DNA of 64,000 nucleotides from Molossus alvarezi (GCA_037176705.1 CM073886.1:11740501-11804500); one strand, 5' to 3'. Shown: positions 11,861-24,676, counted from the first letter of the stretch. Notes: generated by a model from the sequence alone, not told the origin. Numbers and translations are program-made.

Positions 11861-13429
11861 GGTCGGTCGGTCTGGAAGAAGGGGCGCGACGGGACTCCAC
11901 CTGCATCTCCATGCTCTCTGCCGGACTCTCCAGGGAGACCAGGAGGCAGGCTGCTGAATCCTGGGCCTGGACAAGGGTGGAGGTGGTGACGACGGGGAGA
12001 AGGGGACAGGTTCGGACTGTTTTGGAGACAGCACTGACCGTATTCTCAGCGGCATGTATGGAGTGAGGGGAAGAGAAGATGCTTCTGACCCAAGTCACAG
12101 AAGAGCAGGAGGGAGCAGACCTGGACGAGGGGGTCAGTGTCAGGGACAAGTGCCAGCTCCCCTCTGAAAACAAGACAAGCATCCCAACTGCCCCTGTTTG
12201 CCTGGGAAGAGGCCCCGCGAGCCCATCAAGTCTGGGGCTGCTCCCAAAGCGACTGCTCTCCTGTCTGAGCTCATATCCATGTTCCATATTCATCTTCCTC
12301 TGGTGTGCCAATTAATGTTTATGTACACGGAAATTAATGTTGTTATTTCTCGTTCGTATTTCAACTCTCTCAGCTCCTTTCCTATTCATCACTACTGATA
12401 TTTGCAAAATGTCCAAAATGAGTGTCATCTGCAAATTCGCAAGGCACACAGCCCTTTCAAACACTGGCAGGACGGGCTGTATTTACCAAGCCCAGCGTCC
12501 CCCGGTCACTTCACCAAAGCTCCCCTGTTTGCACAGGCTGTCAAGGGGCTTCCGGATTCTGAATAGAGTGAGGAAGAAGCCAAAGCTCAGAGAAGAGATT
12601 CGGAAATCCCAGGCCTCAGCCGGGCAGAGGGTGCTTGGCCCCGAGGTTCTCCCGCCCCCCTGCCCAGTAGAGAGCAGAGAAGTCGCTTTCCTCGTTTTCC
12701 TCGTCGCAGAGGCCTCTGAGCTCCACTCCAAGGCAGGGCTCCCCAGGCACGGAGTCACGTTTCCGAGGAAGGGCCGAAGCTGGCTCAGGGGGAAAGACAT
12801 TTATGGACAGCATCTTTGGGGAAATCATCAGATGAAGGGGACAGTGCTGCCTCTGGCCACCAGCCGGCCCCCTCCTCCCGTTACTGCACTCTGACCCCTC
12901 CCCACCAGCTCCAGGGAGGGCCCTGGGCCCGCTCCCCTCCAGTCCTGGGAGCCACGCCGGCTGGTGCTAAGATGTCTGGGCGTATGAGCCGAGCCAGGCT
13001 GCGGAGACATAATTCTGGGACAACTGCTGAACATCTTGGGAAACAGAGATTCTCTCTCAGCTGTGACAGCCGGGCAGAAGGTGAGTGTGAGCGGAGTCTA
13101 AACAAGAGGGCGGAGGGCAAACAGGGCAGAGGGCGGAGGGAGACACAGCCTTCGTGACGCCGTCTGCACACCGGGTCCCGGCTGTACGGGAAACTAGCAA
13201 CCCCTGACCTTTTTAGCTGCACAAGCCAATAAATCCCTTTTTTCGTTTAACTCAGTTTGAATTCAATTCCCATTGTCCACTGAGGAGGAGGAGAGGAAGA
13301 AGAACCCTGACCACCACGGGGAGACCAGGGCCAAGGCAGGACGGCCGTATTCCAGAACCTCAGCTCTGTGGTCCTGACTCCGCACAGGCCTCGGCTGGGA
13401 GGCCTTCTCAGCGGGAGCCTCGAGGCAGA

Positions 13430-13590
13430 GTGTAGTGCTGAGGACGCCGGCTCTGAGTTCAGATGCTTGGTTCTTCTTTGGCCTTAGCACCAGCTGTGTG
13501 CCCCTGGGAGGCTGGTGCCTCCCTGAGCCTGTTTCCTGACCTTGTCTAGAAAATGGAGAGAGTGAGCGCTGAGCAAAAGCCGGGGAAGCC
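13430..13590 (+). repeat. MIR
   Basis: Has gagttcagatgcttggttctt, ccagctgtgtgcccctggg, ctgagcctgtttcctgacctt and agaaaatggagagagtgagc. Confidence 0.8.
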
Positions 13591-14707
13591 CCACTCGGGC
13601 TGTGAAGGGGATGAAGCCAAGCCTCAGACCAGGCTCTGCCTACCTTCACTCAGCTTTCTAAAGGACTCCGCTGTCCTAAAGTGACTGAGTCCTGGACCGC
13701 GCGGGCCGCGAGGACTCTAGGCAAACAGACTCTATTTCCTGAGGGGCGACGTGGTCTTTGCGAGTGAGTGTGGGAGTGTCCTCACGGGCACACGGGGGAC
13801 TACGGAGACAGCGGGCACGGCGGGTCCCAAGAAGGGGTGCGGAGGACGCTGTGGGCACTGCCCGGACCCCTCCTCCACCCAGGACTGGAGTGCTGACCCC
13901 AGCAGCGCCCAGGGCGGCCCACATCCAGCGACACGCTGACACAGGAGTAGGGGGCCTCGTCCCCTCACACCTCCAGACAGGCCGCCCCGCCCCAGCGCTC
14001 CCTGTGGAGCCGGCAGAGCCTGAGGAGTGCAGCCCAGCTTGTCCCTCGCCCTGCGCCTGTGGTCTCCTCGGAGTCCCTGCGGGACCCAGGCATTACCGTG
14101 GGCAGGCAGGGCAGCCCACGGCTCAGGAGGCCGAACTGAGAGGCTCCCTCCTCGGATGAGGGCGGGAGGGGCGAAGGCATGGCAATGGCGGGCACAGCTC
14201 TTGCTGTCAGAAGTTGACGGGGCAGGAGACAGCAGGCGAGGCTGCGCGGGCGAGGAAGTGAGCGGGAGCCTTGTGGACGGAGCAGGCGCAGCGGGCCGCA
14301 CTCGGCCTGAGATTCCGGGGTGCAGGTGGGGGCTGGCTGCGGGCCACATGGGAAAAGACGAGAGGTGGTGAAACCCAGACGGGATGTGCTGAGAGGCCAC
14401 CAACCGGAAGCCAGCTGGCCAAACACTCAACGTATTTTGTTTGGCCCATTAGTTGCTTTAAAATATTATAAAATTAGTCAATGACATAAAAGCTGAAGAT
14501 TCCACATAGAAATCCAAATCTCCGACTTCTCAGAAGACCAGGCAGCTGCCCCCCGGCCGGGAGGGTACAGGGTTCCTGGCTGCTGCTGGTTTCAGCCCGC
14601 TGGCCCCTCGCCGCTTCTCTGTGCCTGTGCCGCCGGCCGGTGCCCACGGAGACCCTGTCCCCGAGGCCCGGACCTCCCCCGGACACCGCCCCAGGACAGG
14701 TACTCAC

Positions 14708-14786
14708 AGACCCCGTGGTAGACGCCCGGTTCCGGAGTGGTGACTTCGGGGACAGGGGTAGCGGGTGGCAGCTCTAGTTCCGGGAC
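14708..14786 (-). CDS. KATNIP: KATNIP exon 9 of the window (short linker)
   Basis: 79 nt, entering in phase 0 and leaving in phase 1. The acceptor is cctgtgtgcag and the donor is gtgagta. It encodes VPELELPPATPVPEVTTPEP followed by GVYHGV, a Pro/Glu/Thr-rich linker just before the third module. The final T joins GC of the next exon to make Cys (CLQLNFTASWGD). The exon is small, but its phase and its placement between two certain exons support it. Confidence 0.92.
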
Positions 14787-16712
14787 CTGCACACAGGTCA
14801 GGGGAGAAGCAGAGGAAAGGGGGTGATTGTAGTGATACCCGCATAGCTGGCTAGCAACTTCTTCAGCTACTGCTGCCCCCTCATGCCCCAGGTAAGTCCC
14901 TGTGTCCTTTCTTGGGTTGTCTTTGTGGAGGCTCCGTGACTGGTAATACGAACAGGCCGGGAACCCTTAAGCCTTTGCCAGAAGCTCTTATTGTAGGAGA
15001 GGAGTTTGACACCTCCAGCTAATGTGATTCGATTTTCTGGAACAGGGAAGGACCCCATAAATGTTCGTCTAGTCAGCTAGAGGGAGGAAGAAGAGGAGGA
15101 AGGGAGGGAGGGGCGTAAGCCATAGAGCGAGGGTCTCAGGCCTGGGCCCGGCATGTGCATTTCGAAACTCTGGGGTCATCCCCACGGCCGCCGGGACAAA
15201 GAACCCGTGGTCTGCACACAGCCTACGCCTTGGGCCTCACGTGTCCCTCTGCTCTGACACCTCTGCACCGTCAGTTAGGGTACACGGGCCCTCACTGCTT
15301 TGAGACACAAAAGGAAGTGGAGTGGGGTCTTGGTTCTGGTGAGGGTGGTGTTTCAGGCCCAACAACAGCCTGGCAACAGCCTCTCCAGGCCCCAGTCCGG
15401 CTGTGGGGAGGGCTGAGGGAGGTGGCCGGGCAGAAGCACTCGACACTGGGCAGCCTCGGGCCACTGGCGAATGTCACTGCCCTGCTGCCCCTGGGCCTCC
15501 TCCTGCCCGCCTAGGTCAACTGCTGAACTAAACACCCGGAAGGGTGGGGTGCAGCCCCGCCACTCTCCAGGGTGTGACCCTGATGTTGACACTGCCCCCC
15601 ATGAGCTCAGGGTGACCCCCTCTAAGATGAGAGTGGTCCCTCCCTGGCCCTCACAGGGTTGGATCTTATCCGAGTCCCTCAGAAGGGACTCCCTGTTGGG
15701 AAAACATCAGGCGAATGAAAGGCCTCAAGGTCAACTCCCAACCGGAGACCCACGGATCAAATCCAGACAAGACGTGTTTCATGGCCCACAGAAGGTTTGA
15801 ACACGTTTTGAATTAGTTGCTAACATTTTTTTAATTGGGATTTTTTTACATAAAAATCCAGATATCTGGCTTCATCTGAAGAAATCAGAACTGTCAACGT
15901 GAACTGGAACTCCTGTCGGGCAGAGTGGCAGCTGCTTTCCCTGGAACACCACGGAAGGGACAGTCCGCGTGGCCGCGCGTGGCCGCGCCTTCGGGGGCCA
16001 AGCCTCTGTCCTTGGGCTCCGGACACCCCTCTCCTCCACTGCCCTCTCTCCCCCGGCCTCAGGGTCTCTCACCTTCCTGACTGCTCTTTCACTTGGCCTG
16101 GCCTGGCCCTGAAGCTCATCTTCCATTTTAAAAGTTGTTGATCAATTGAAAGCCCGGACTTTGGAGTCCTGCATTCAAGCTCTAGCCTTCTGACTCTCCC
16201 GCTGTGCGCCCCTGGGCAAGTCACCTAGCCTGTCTGAACCCCAGTTTCCTAAATGGGGATACTAATCGTCCCCACTCCAGCGGTTGTCAGGAGGGAGACA
16301 CAGGGCTGGGTCACAATTCACAAGCGAGAAATGATTGCTGAAATTATCATTATTTTAATTCTAAGTCTGCCTATTAAAAGCATTTCCAGTCCTCCAATCA
16401 AAAATAGAGAGAGATCAAAATGCAATCCAAAGCAAAAATTTCCCGAAGACTGCCACCTCTAAATTACAGAGATGACACAGAATGGATTTCTCCTAGCTTT
16501 GATTAAAATTTGAATACTTTCTTCCCTTTGGTGAAAATAAATAAATAAATAAAATAAAAACCATTAGAGAATGAAGTATGACACCCAGGACTGGAGAGAA
16601 ATGGGAAATGCCAGACAGTAGCACGGCAGCTCGAAAGACATCCATCTCCACTCTTCCTGCTCCCTCTGGGTCGGGGAGCTCCCTCTGGGCCCCCGCCCCC
16701 ACCCAGGCCTAC
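14787..16712. other. KATNIP intron, 1.9 kb
   Basis: Holds a MIR (16150). The remainder is unique-looking, with no supported feature. Confidence 0.6.
16150..16370 (+). repeat. MIR
   Basis: Has ggagtcctgcattcaagctct, gctgtgcgcccctgggcaag, cagtttcctaaatggggata. Confidence 0.88.
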
Positions 16713-16918
16713 CTGGCCCTGGGCCCGCAGGCCGGCCTGGGTGTAGGGCCTCTCCTCCCCAGTGCCGTCGGCAGTGCGGGGCCTCCGCAGCGCCTCCTCG
16801 CCCTGCGGGCTGCAGCGGCTCTCCGCGTCCACGTCAAACGTCTCATCCGAGCAGAAGATGGCCTCCAGGATGTCGTCGTCGGTCGTGAATAAGATCGTGT
16901 CTCCAAAGTGCTCGGGGG
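16713..16918 (-). CDS. KATNIP: KATNIP exon 8 of the window (acidic linker)
   Basis: 206 nt, entering in phase 1 and leaving in phase 0. The acceptor is accctttcag and the donor is gtaggc. It encodes APEHFGDTILFTTDDDILEA then IFCSDETFDVDAESRCSPQG, EEALRRPRTADGTGEERPY and TQAGLRAQGQ. The acidic IL-F-T-T-DDD-ILEAIF block follows the second module and is a conserved KATNIP marker. The later part is Arg/Glu-rich and probably unstructured. The flanking intron on the upstream side (16919-17897) is short and holds a VES SINE. Confidence 0.95.
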
Positions 16919-17484
16919 CTGAAAGGGTTGACAGGAAGATAAGGGTCAACTCACCCCAAATTCCAGTGATTTGTAGCTCAGGAACCCAGACCGTTGACTG
17001 TGTGCTTTAAAACCCCAAACCTGCGACAGTCCTCCACCTGTGCAGAGACGGCTCTCCTCCACCCCTGGCAACTAGAATGCACGCACCGCGAGAATCACAG
17101 CGCTCACGAAGGGCCTAACCGGGGGAGAATCACGGTGATGGGCCCCGAAACAAAGCGTGGTGAGGCACTGGGGCAGATGCTGTTGGAGCCACTACCAGAG
17201 CCTGGCTGACCCTTGGGGAGGGGCTGCAGCCTTGCCTGGAAGGACCTGGAGTTGCACCCCAAATCTCTGCCCTCTGCCCTAAGGCAGGACAGACCCCACC
17301 GTCTATGCTCCAGGCTCCCCTCGGTCAGGCTGAGACTGGGCTTTGCGGAGCACGACCTCGCATCGCGCAGCCTCTCACCGCCCTCACTGGGTGGTCCTGA
17401 GATCCCTGCCTCGGTCAGCGCCTGCAGGACCCCCGTCGGCTCAGGCCAGTGCCCAGTGAGGACTTTAAAGGAGGTCAGCCCTTG

Positions 17485-17740
17485 CCCTGGCCAGTTTTCT
17501 CAGTGGTTAGAGTGTTGGCTTGGGACCAAAGAGTCATGAGTTCGATTCCAGCCAAGGGCATGTACCTCAGTTGCAGTTTGGTCCCCTGCCCTGGTCGGGT
17601 TGTGTGGGAGGCAACCAGTCGGTGTGTCTCTCTCACGTGGATGTTTCTTTCTCTCTCCCCACCCCCCGCACCCATCCCTCCCTATCTGACAATAAATAGA
17701 AAAATATCCTCAGGGGAGGATTTAAATAAGTAAAGAAAGA
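17485..17740 (+). mobile_element. VES SINE
   Basis: Starts ccctggccagttttctcag and ends cctcaggggaggatttaaa. Flanked by a perfect duplication aggtcagcccttg (17472-17484 and 17741-17753). It lies in the 979-bp intron between the second module and the acidic linker exon. Confidence 0.96.
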
Positions 17741-17897
17741 AGGTCAGCCCTTGCACACCCACGCTGCAAAAGTGAGCAGTGGGCCAGTCTGTGGGAGAGG
17801 AGACCCATCTGTCATGGTAGCCAGCGGGTCTGGCGTCTCCTCAGAGGCTCCGCAAGGCGCGGATGGGGCTCGGAGGACATTCTTACAGACACTGTAC

Positions 17898-18623
17898 CTC
17901 CCGTCAGGGTCCCCGAGGCCTTGGCGATCTCCCCGTTAAAGATGCACTGTGCGTCCAACAGGATCTCCACGTCCTTCGCGCCACGGAAGGAATGTATCCG
18001 CGACTTATTGTAATTCCAAATCCTGATCAGGGCGACGTGGCAGGGGGTCGTGAAGTCGATGGAGACCGAGTGGGACCTGCCCGGTGTGAAGGGGGCCAGC
18101 CAGACGTGCATGTCGTCCTGGGTCCTGTTCACCCCGTCGATGAGGTTGGTGACCACCCGGGGGTCCTTCCCATAAGCTGGTAAAATATTGATGTCAGGGG
18201 GGTCTGCTTGGATGTCTGCAATTTGCACGGGCTCCCCTGTGGAACTGAATATTTCTATTCCGTTCAGGCCGACATAGTGCCTGTCCCCCCACGTGGACTT
18301 GATGTCGATGACCAAGTGCTGTCCATAAGGCAAGACGGGGATTTTAAAGTCGCTCCCGTCGTCTGTGTCCGTGGGGCAGCCGTCCGGCTCTCTCGCGGGC
18401 TCTGGCTTCTCCTCTCGGGGGGGCGGCTGGAGGCCATGCCGGCTGCCCTGCTGCTGCTGCTGCAGGAACTCGTCCAGGACGTCCCCCTGGAACTCCGTGT
18501 CGGCGATGCGTCCCCGGTGGGAGCGGTCAAAGGCACTGAGGGAGTTCCACGACTCGTGCAGCGTGTGCTCCTGCTCACTGCGCCACTGGGACCGCGGCGG
18601 CGTCCTGCTGGACCTGGCATCTT
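17898..18623 (-). CDS. KATNIP: KATNIP exon 7 of the window (complete second DUF4457-type module)
   Basis: 726 nt, entering and leaving in phase 1. The acceptor is ctttcttgcag and the donor is gtacag. The first part is a linker (EDARSSRTPPRSQWRSEQ, then SWNSLSAFDRSHRGRIADTE and DVLDEFLQQQQQGSRHG, with a short CAG-encoded polyGln). Then comes a whole module: FKIPVLPYGQHLVIDIKSTW, WGDRHYVGLNGIEIFSSTGE, a DINILPAYGKD loop, LIDGVNRTQDDMHVWLAPF, TPGRSHSVSIDF, IRIWNYNKS, RGAKDVEILLDAQCIFNGE. It is the clearest KATNIP signature in the window. The whole module sits in one exon, unlike the other two copies. The jelly-roll-like alternation of strands would suit a beta-sandwich. Confidence 0.97.
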
Positions 18624-19308
18624 CTGCAAGAAAGGGCACAGGAGGGTGAAGACCCTCAGGGACACATGTGGAACTGGGGACCCTTAGAGTGTCTCGTCCA
18701 GTGGGTCTGAGCGGGGCGCAGTCACCCTCGGGGGACATTCTAGAAACCGGTGAGGCTGCTCTTGCTGGGGGTGGGGGGCAGGGGTGTTAATACCCCACAT
18801 GGCACGGGACGACCCGGGCACAGAGCACAGTCTCCTGTCACACACCTTGAGGCCGGCGGAACACTGTTTCTGGTTACCCAGGCCTGGAACCCAGTTGTTT
18901 TACAAAAAGCAAAGTATTTTTCAACGTGCACTGAATTTCCTAAGAATGCAACCTCCCGCACGTCACGGGAGGCCTGTTTGGTGGTGTGAGAGCCTTTGCC
19001 CAAAGTCTCCTCCCCGTCAGGGGCTCGCGGGACCGGAGTGAGGCGGCTGCCTGTGGTCTGAGGCAGCCACCCAGGGCCTGCTCCTCAGGCCAGCACAGTC
19101 ACAGTTCGCAAAGACCGCCTAGTGACAGGTGAAAGGCTCTGAAAGAAGGTGAAATGAAAAAATGCCAGCTATGCCATTCTGGACGATGTGGGCAGCACAC
19201 GCCAACGTGTTACTATGACCTTTGGGGGCATATGTAGGAAGGGCCTTTATTTTCTTCTTTGTCACCTTATCTTCTAAGTTCCCAATGATATTGTTAATAT
19301 TATTTTTA

Positions 19309-19548
19309 ATCCTCACCCTAGGATATTTTTCTATTTGTCTTCAGATAGAGTGGGAGGGAGGGAAGGAGGAAGGAAGGGAGAGAAACATTGACGTTGAGAG
19401 ACACACATCGACTGGCTGCCTCCTGCGCAACCCCAACCAGGGCCAGGGACGAGCTACAACCAAGGTACGTGCCCTTGACCGGAATCAAACCTGAGACTCA
19501 TTGGTCTGTGGGCTGACGCTCTAACTGCTGAGCCAAACCAGCCAGGGC
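19309..19548 (-). mobile_element. VES SINE (reverse)
   Basis: Reverse copy from aatcctcaccctaggat to gagccaaaccagccagggc. Flanked by a perfect 11-bp duplication tattattttta (19298-19308 and 19549-19559). Confidence 0.95.
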
Positions 19549-20639
19549 TATTATTTTTATGATCAGAAAAATGCTGAAACAACCCAGGTGTATTACATGG
19601 TGAGGACTTGACTTCTACACACGGCCACTCTGGCTGCAAGAGCTGCAGCTGTGCCCGAGCATGTGGAGGACAGGGTCCGGGCCCGGGGATGGCTCCCGAA
19701 GGCCCCGCTCTCCTCCGTGTGGAGCTCACAGGCTCTGCGTCCTGGCCACGCTGTCTTTCCAGAGAAACAGCAGCCGATACATGCATTCTGGCTTCTCTCC
19801 TCTGTGCCCTGCCCTGCCCTCCACTGTCCGCCTGTCTCCAGGGGCCTGGCTCCATCGGTCATCTCTCCAGAGCCTCCCTCCCCTCCTTCCCACTGGCGCC
19901 TTCCCTCTCTGCCTGCCGACATGCATGACCCTCTCCGACCTGAGAAGGGAAGCCGCTGATCCTACGGTGACGGCCCTTCCATCACCAGCACCCTCTCAAC
20001 CCCTGCGACCTGCTTCCTCTCTGTCCGTTACTGTTTTGCCCCCTTGACCTCCACTTCCCCTTCTTCTAGGAACACCCTGATCTTCCCTCGGGATCCCCCT
20101 CCTTCAGGCCATTCAAATGTTGACAGCATCCTCCCAAGCGGGGCTCACGAAAGGAAGCAAAGGAGAGAGGGGCTCTGTCTGAACGGGAGCTGCTGAGCTG
20201 GTGGGACGTGGGCGTGGGCTGCCTGTGGCCACGTGGCCGCACGTGGGGGAGCCTGCCCGAGATGGACGCCAACACGGAGAACAGGAGCTGGAGATGGACA
20301 GACTCCTCATGACAGCATTCGAGCCCTGGGATCCAGCCGTGTCAGAGGTCACACGCCTGGTGGATTTCTGTCCCTTCATCCACAAATCCCACAGTTTCCA
20401 GCCCTCCCCTGAGCCGACCTTCTGCGTGTTCACAGTGGCTCCAGGTACGTCATCTTTCCCCAGTCCTCATTCCACGTCAGCGTCCCAGGCCAAGCTCCTG
20501 CGACACGTCCACTCTGTCACGTCAAACTCCATGCGCCTCAAGTGGAGTTCGTCAGCCTTTCCTTCCAGCGGCATTATCTCTGCCACACTGAGAGTGAGGA
20601 AAATACGAGCAAACCTGACTCCTCACCATGCTCCCAGGC

Positions 20640-20880
20640 CCGAGCTGGCCCTGCTGACTCCTCCAACCTCCCCTCGCACCCTTCTCCCCACGGCCGTCCT
20701 GCTTCTGTCCTGTGGACACACCAGGGCTCTTCTGTCTCACAGCCGCTGTCCTTGCTGTGCCCTCTGCCAGGAATGCTATCCTCAGACCCCACGCAGCTGG
20801 CTCTTCCCGTCACGCCCCCTCGGAGAGGCCTGCCTGCCCGTTCCCTGCTGTGCCTGGCACGGAACCCGCACAGGCCAGTG
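20640..20880 (+). repeat. L2 LINE 3' fragment
   Basis: Has cttgctgtgccctctgccagg followed by aatgctatcctcagacccc and ctggctcttcccgtcacgcc. It explains the long open frame that crosses this stretch. Confidence 0.65.
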
Positions 20881-22579
20881 CTGGTAGCATCTGCGGTGCA
20901 GGGATGGACAGCTGGCACCACCAGGACTCCCGTGTTCAGACCTGAGGCTGAGGGGCTCCCTCTCCACCTGTCGGTTCTCTGCACCTGTCCTCACCCCTCC
21001 TTCTCATCTGCCATTAAAATAGACCCCAGGTGTTTCTTCCGTCCTCTCCTCCAGGTGTGAGGCTTAACATCTGGTTGGAAGGGACTTCCCATATGGATCA
21101 TCAGTGCTCCAGTTTACTGTGATTTGATTTCCACGCACTGAAATGAATGGCCTGGGTCAGTTTGCAAGTGTCCCAATGGCACGTGCCCAGGACTCAGTGT
21201 CTCTCTGCCTGGGTGTAAAGAAAGGCAGGACTCTGCTTTCATTCACATCTGACTTTGACCTCTTCTTCCCAAGATGTCAACTCTGGTTTTCAAAGCAGAA
21301 AGGTGTAGACCCTCTCCTAGACCTTGCCGATGTGACGGCAGGCTAGGGGCCCGCATTCCCCCATCTGCAGGAGAACGCCCTCTCGCTAGTCCCTGGGGGT
21401 CGGGCAGCTGCTGGGGTCAGTGCTTGTGCTTTGTCAACATCCCTACCTGGGAATCTGAATGGGCAACAAAAAACTGCTGCTTTGGTCTGCAGTCAACAGT
21501 CTGGGAGGACCACCACCATGAGATGACGGGACTGAAGATTCAAAACTATTCCTCGGTTGAGATTAAAATCAGGGCTCTGCACTTGAGTTTATAAAAACCA
21601 ATGGCACCACACTAATTGCTACTAGAACAGGAAATGAACAAGTACATAGTGAGATAGAACAGAGCCATGTTTATTCTCGGTGACCTGCCCTCCAGTCATA
21701 GTGGATTGGACAAGAAGTGGACACCTGACCTGAGTCGGCCAATGAGCTTCTCCCCTGAGACTTTGGAGCTGGCTGCTGGCAACAGAGCCAGAAAATTGAG
21801 TCACTCTAGGGCTGCAAGGCCATTTCCTGCCGTGTGCACCAAGGCGGAGAGAGCTGACCCTGAGGAGGAGGGAGGGAAAGGGGCCTGTGGGAAGCAGAGG
21901 TAGGCCTGGCAGCCCTGGACCGGCAGGGAGAAGCTTCCTTGGTGTCTGCCAGTTTTCTGTCTCCTCCTCCCAACCCCATGTGATGAGCAGCTACACACAC
22001 TTCCCACCTCTGGGGGTCCAGGAGGTCCCCAGGCATTCTCCAAATAATACCCCCTTCACTGCTCAAACTGAGCTGATGGGATTTCATTCACCTGTAGCCA
22101 ACTACCCCAGGTACAGACACTTCAGAAAGGCAGATGTCGTTACAATGGGATGCTCTGTTGGACAAAAGAATCTCCAGGCTGTCTTATGGTGACCGGCCCA
22201 GCCCCAGGGGAATTCGGCAGTTATCCAACCACCAGCGCGATGGAGGGCTCGCCTGCCCCTTTCCTGATGGCATGGATATGGGGTTTGGCTCTGTCTAATG
22301 GGTAATTTAAAATTTTGAAGCAACTTTCCTTTTTAGCACGACAGGCTTAACAGGCACTAAATCTTAAGGGCTCAGTTCTTCATGTGTCATCGAGCCAGGC
22401 AGTGAAATGCCTGGAAAGAAATTAAAGTGAGACAAAGTCCTCCGAACGCGGACACGTTAGAATAATGCCATCACTCGCGAACCCCCGAGGCTCGGGGTCT
22501 GTTCACCAGGACAGCCCGGAACCGCCGGGTCTCCGGGGCTGAAGACGGCTGCGGAGGGCGCTGCAGGGAGCGACTCAAA

Positions 22580-22745
22580 GCATGATTCTGGGGCATGTCC
22601 ACGTGGGTTCAGATTCTGACCTGACACTTACTGGCCGTGTGACCCAAAGAAAGTTACTTAACCTTCCATTTTCTTTACCTGTGAAAGGGGGCTGGCTGAG
22701 GATGGAATGAGCTCATCTGAATACCGTGCCTGCGTGAGAGCCCGC
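22580..22745 (+). repeat. MIR
   Basis: Has gggttcagattctgacctgac, cttactggccgtgtgaccc and gttacttaaccttccattttc. Confidence 0.85.
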
Positions 22746-23143
22746 TGACTGCGACGCCCCCAGCCAGCCACCGCGGTCCCTTCTTCCTGTGGCTCCCACG
22801 CTCGGACGACCCACCCTGAGCAGGCACCTGGTCCTGGGGTCTCATCACAGGCCAGACACGGTGTCCGCCCTCAAAGAGCCCTCGGCTCTCCTCTCCCACT
22901 CCACTGGCCCTGACGCCGGTGCAGGGCGAAGCCTGGCAGGGGCGGGCGAGGCTGGGGAGCTCGACAGGAAGATGCTCAAGTTTTACGGACTTGCTCTGGT
23001 GCCCTAAGTGACGTGTCAGGATCTGAAAGAGTCCCCCAAATTCTTCACACTTCTCCGTGCAGACTTGGGCTGAATGCAGACCTTTGGGGTCTGTCTCCCA
23101 AACAACAATAGAGCAGAGGCCGATGTGACCCACTGAAAACACA

Positions 23144-23476
23144 CAGTTGACCTTGAACAATCCCAGCTGAACTGCACGGGTCCACTTACATGCAGTTACC
23201 TTCAGTGAACACGGACAGTACTATAAACGTATTTTCCCTTCCTTATGATTTTCTTAATAACATTCTCTTTTCTCTAGCTTATCTTATTGTAAGAAAATCA
23301 ATATAAAACATATAACATACAAAATGTGTTCACCGACAGTTTGTTATTGGTAAGGCTTCCTTCCAGTCAACAGTGGGCTGCTAGTAGTTAAGTTTTGGGG
23401 GAGTCAAAAGTTATACGGGAATTTTCAGCTGCACGAGGGGTCGGTGCCCCTAACCCCCGAGGTGTTCAAGGGTAGC
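23144..23476. mobile_element. MER2/Tigger-type DNA transposon fragment
   Basis: Left end cagttgaccttgaacaatcc. Internal phrases are tgattttcttaataacattc and ggcttccttccagtcaacag. Right part is gagtcaaaagttatacgggaa and ggtgttcaaggg. It is the same family as the outer element at 58580 but more complete inside and more diverged. No transposase frame is present. Confidence 0.85.
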
Positions 23477-23559
23477 TGCACACTGGCTTCGCCTGCAGAC
23501 ACACCCAGAGGCAGAGGTGCAGAGCGGGCAGTGACAAGGACAGCGGCAGCCAGTGCCTG

Positions 23560-23760
23560 TGGGTGCTGTGTGCCAGGCGCTGTGCCAGGGCTGACGCGTA
23601 CGCTCTCATCCTGTGCTCCCAGCACCCATGAGGTGGGTGTCACTGGCATCGTTTTACAGACAAGGAAACTGAGGCTCAGAGAGGTTTCAGCCTCGCCCAT
23701 GATGTGGGCTGGTGGCGAGGAGCCAGGATTCGTGCCCAGCAGCTGGACTGCTCGGCTCCT
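23560..23760 (-). repeat. MIR (reverse)
   Basis: Has ccaggcgctgtgccagggctg, gttttacagacaaggaaactg, aggctcagagaggtttcagc and gagccaggattcgtgccca. Confidence 0.88.
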
Positions 23761-24330
23761 GCACCTGTGCATGTGGGGTGCCTTGGTAGGGCCGAGCGGT
23801 CTGTGGACAAGAGAGGATGGGCTAAACATGGCTGTGGCTGGGACAGCACTCAGACGTGCCAGCCTCTGGTTACTGTTCGGAAGCCACCCTCTCATCCACT
23901 CTTCACAGGCTGAGAAGGAGCTGGCAGGGAAGGGGAGCGCACCCCATTTCACAGACAAAGATGCCGAGGCTGAGATGATCTGCAAAGTTGACAAAGCCGG
24001 GGGGTCCTGCCAGCACATGTGTATTTTCTCTTTTGACACACACACTGGTTGTAAGATGATCTTAGTAAGAACAAGAATATAAGAATACCCTACATTTCTG
24101 TTTTCTCTTAAAAGGAAAAGGGAGGCCTGGCACACTGGCCTTGCATTCCTGAATGCCACAAAGCCACCTGAGTGACACAGCAGCCGCCCCTCCAGCTGAG
24201 CTGGTGCCCTCATTAGCCACAGTCCTCACCACTCCCTAAGCACTCCCAAAACCAGGCAAGAGTCCATTTCTATTTATCATCACACTTGTGCTACTTTTCT
24301 AACTGTAGAGTTAAGAATACAGTGAGGTGC

Positions 24331-24500
24331 CCTGGCCTGTTTTTCTCATCAGCCCATAGATTGGAGGGTCTTGGGTTCGATTCTGGTCAAGGGCACATGT
24401 CTGGGTTGCAGATTTGATCCCTAGCCCCGGTTGGGGTCGTGTAGGAGGCAACAAATCGATGTGTCTCTCTCACACGACATTTCTCTCTCTCTCTTGCCCA
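24331..24500 (+). mobile_element. VES SINE, 3'-truncated and diverged
   Basis: Starts gtgccctggcctgtttttctc. It has the B-box region ttgggttcgattctggtc and the phrase ccccggttggggtcgtgtag. It breaks off after the tctctctct run, without the usual gaggat tail. Confidence 0.88.
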
Positions 24501-24676
24501 TTTTACTCATTGCTGTTACCCATGTGGCTCCCGAGACAGTAAATTAGTGACCCCTGGTGGAGAAGAACCCCTCGCTTTGCAGATGAGGAACTAGATCAAG
24601 GGAGCAAAGGGCTTGGTGCCAGCCAGCAGCCTCCCACAGGGATGAGGGACCCACCCAGACTGCTTCTCCAGCTTAC

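Larger units (their letters stand above)
9263..14707. other. KATNIP intron, 5.4 kb
   Basis: Holds L2 fragments (9530, 11040), an unassigned old repeat (11385) and a MIR (13430). The GC-rich parts 10050-11000, 12060-13250 and 13680-14430 contain long chance frames on both strands, none with recognisable protein content or splice context. Confidence 0.6.
18624..24676. other. KATNIP intron, 6.1 kb
   Basis: Holds VES SINEs (19309, 24331), an L2 fragment (20640), a MIR pair (22580, 23560) and a MER2/Tigger element (23144). The stretch 21500-22380 resembles an eroded LTR but I cannot assign it. No nested gene is seen. Confidence 0.6.

Noticed and set aside
20201..20887. 228-codon plus-strand frame
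   Set aside because: Covers an L2 3' fragment. Composition (Pro/Ser/Leu/Cys) and antisense position in an intron argue for chance.
23425..24213. 262-codon minus-strand frame
   Set aside because: It crosses a MER2/Tigger end and a reverse MIR and has no recognisable protein content.
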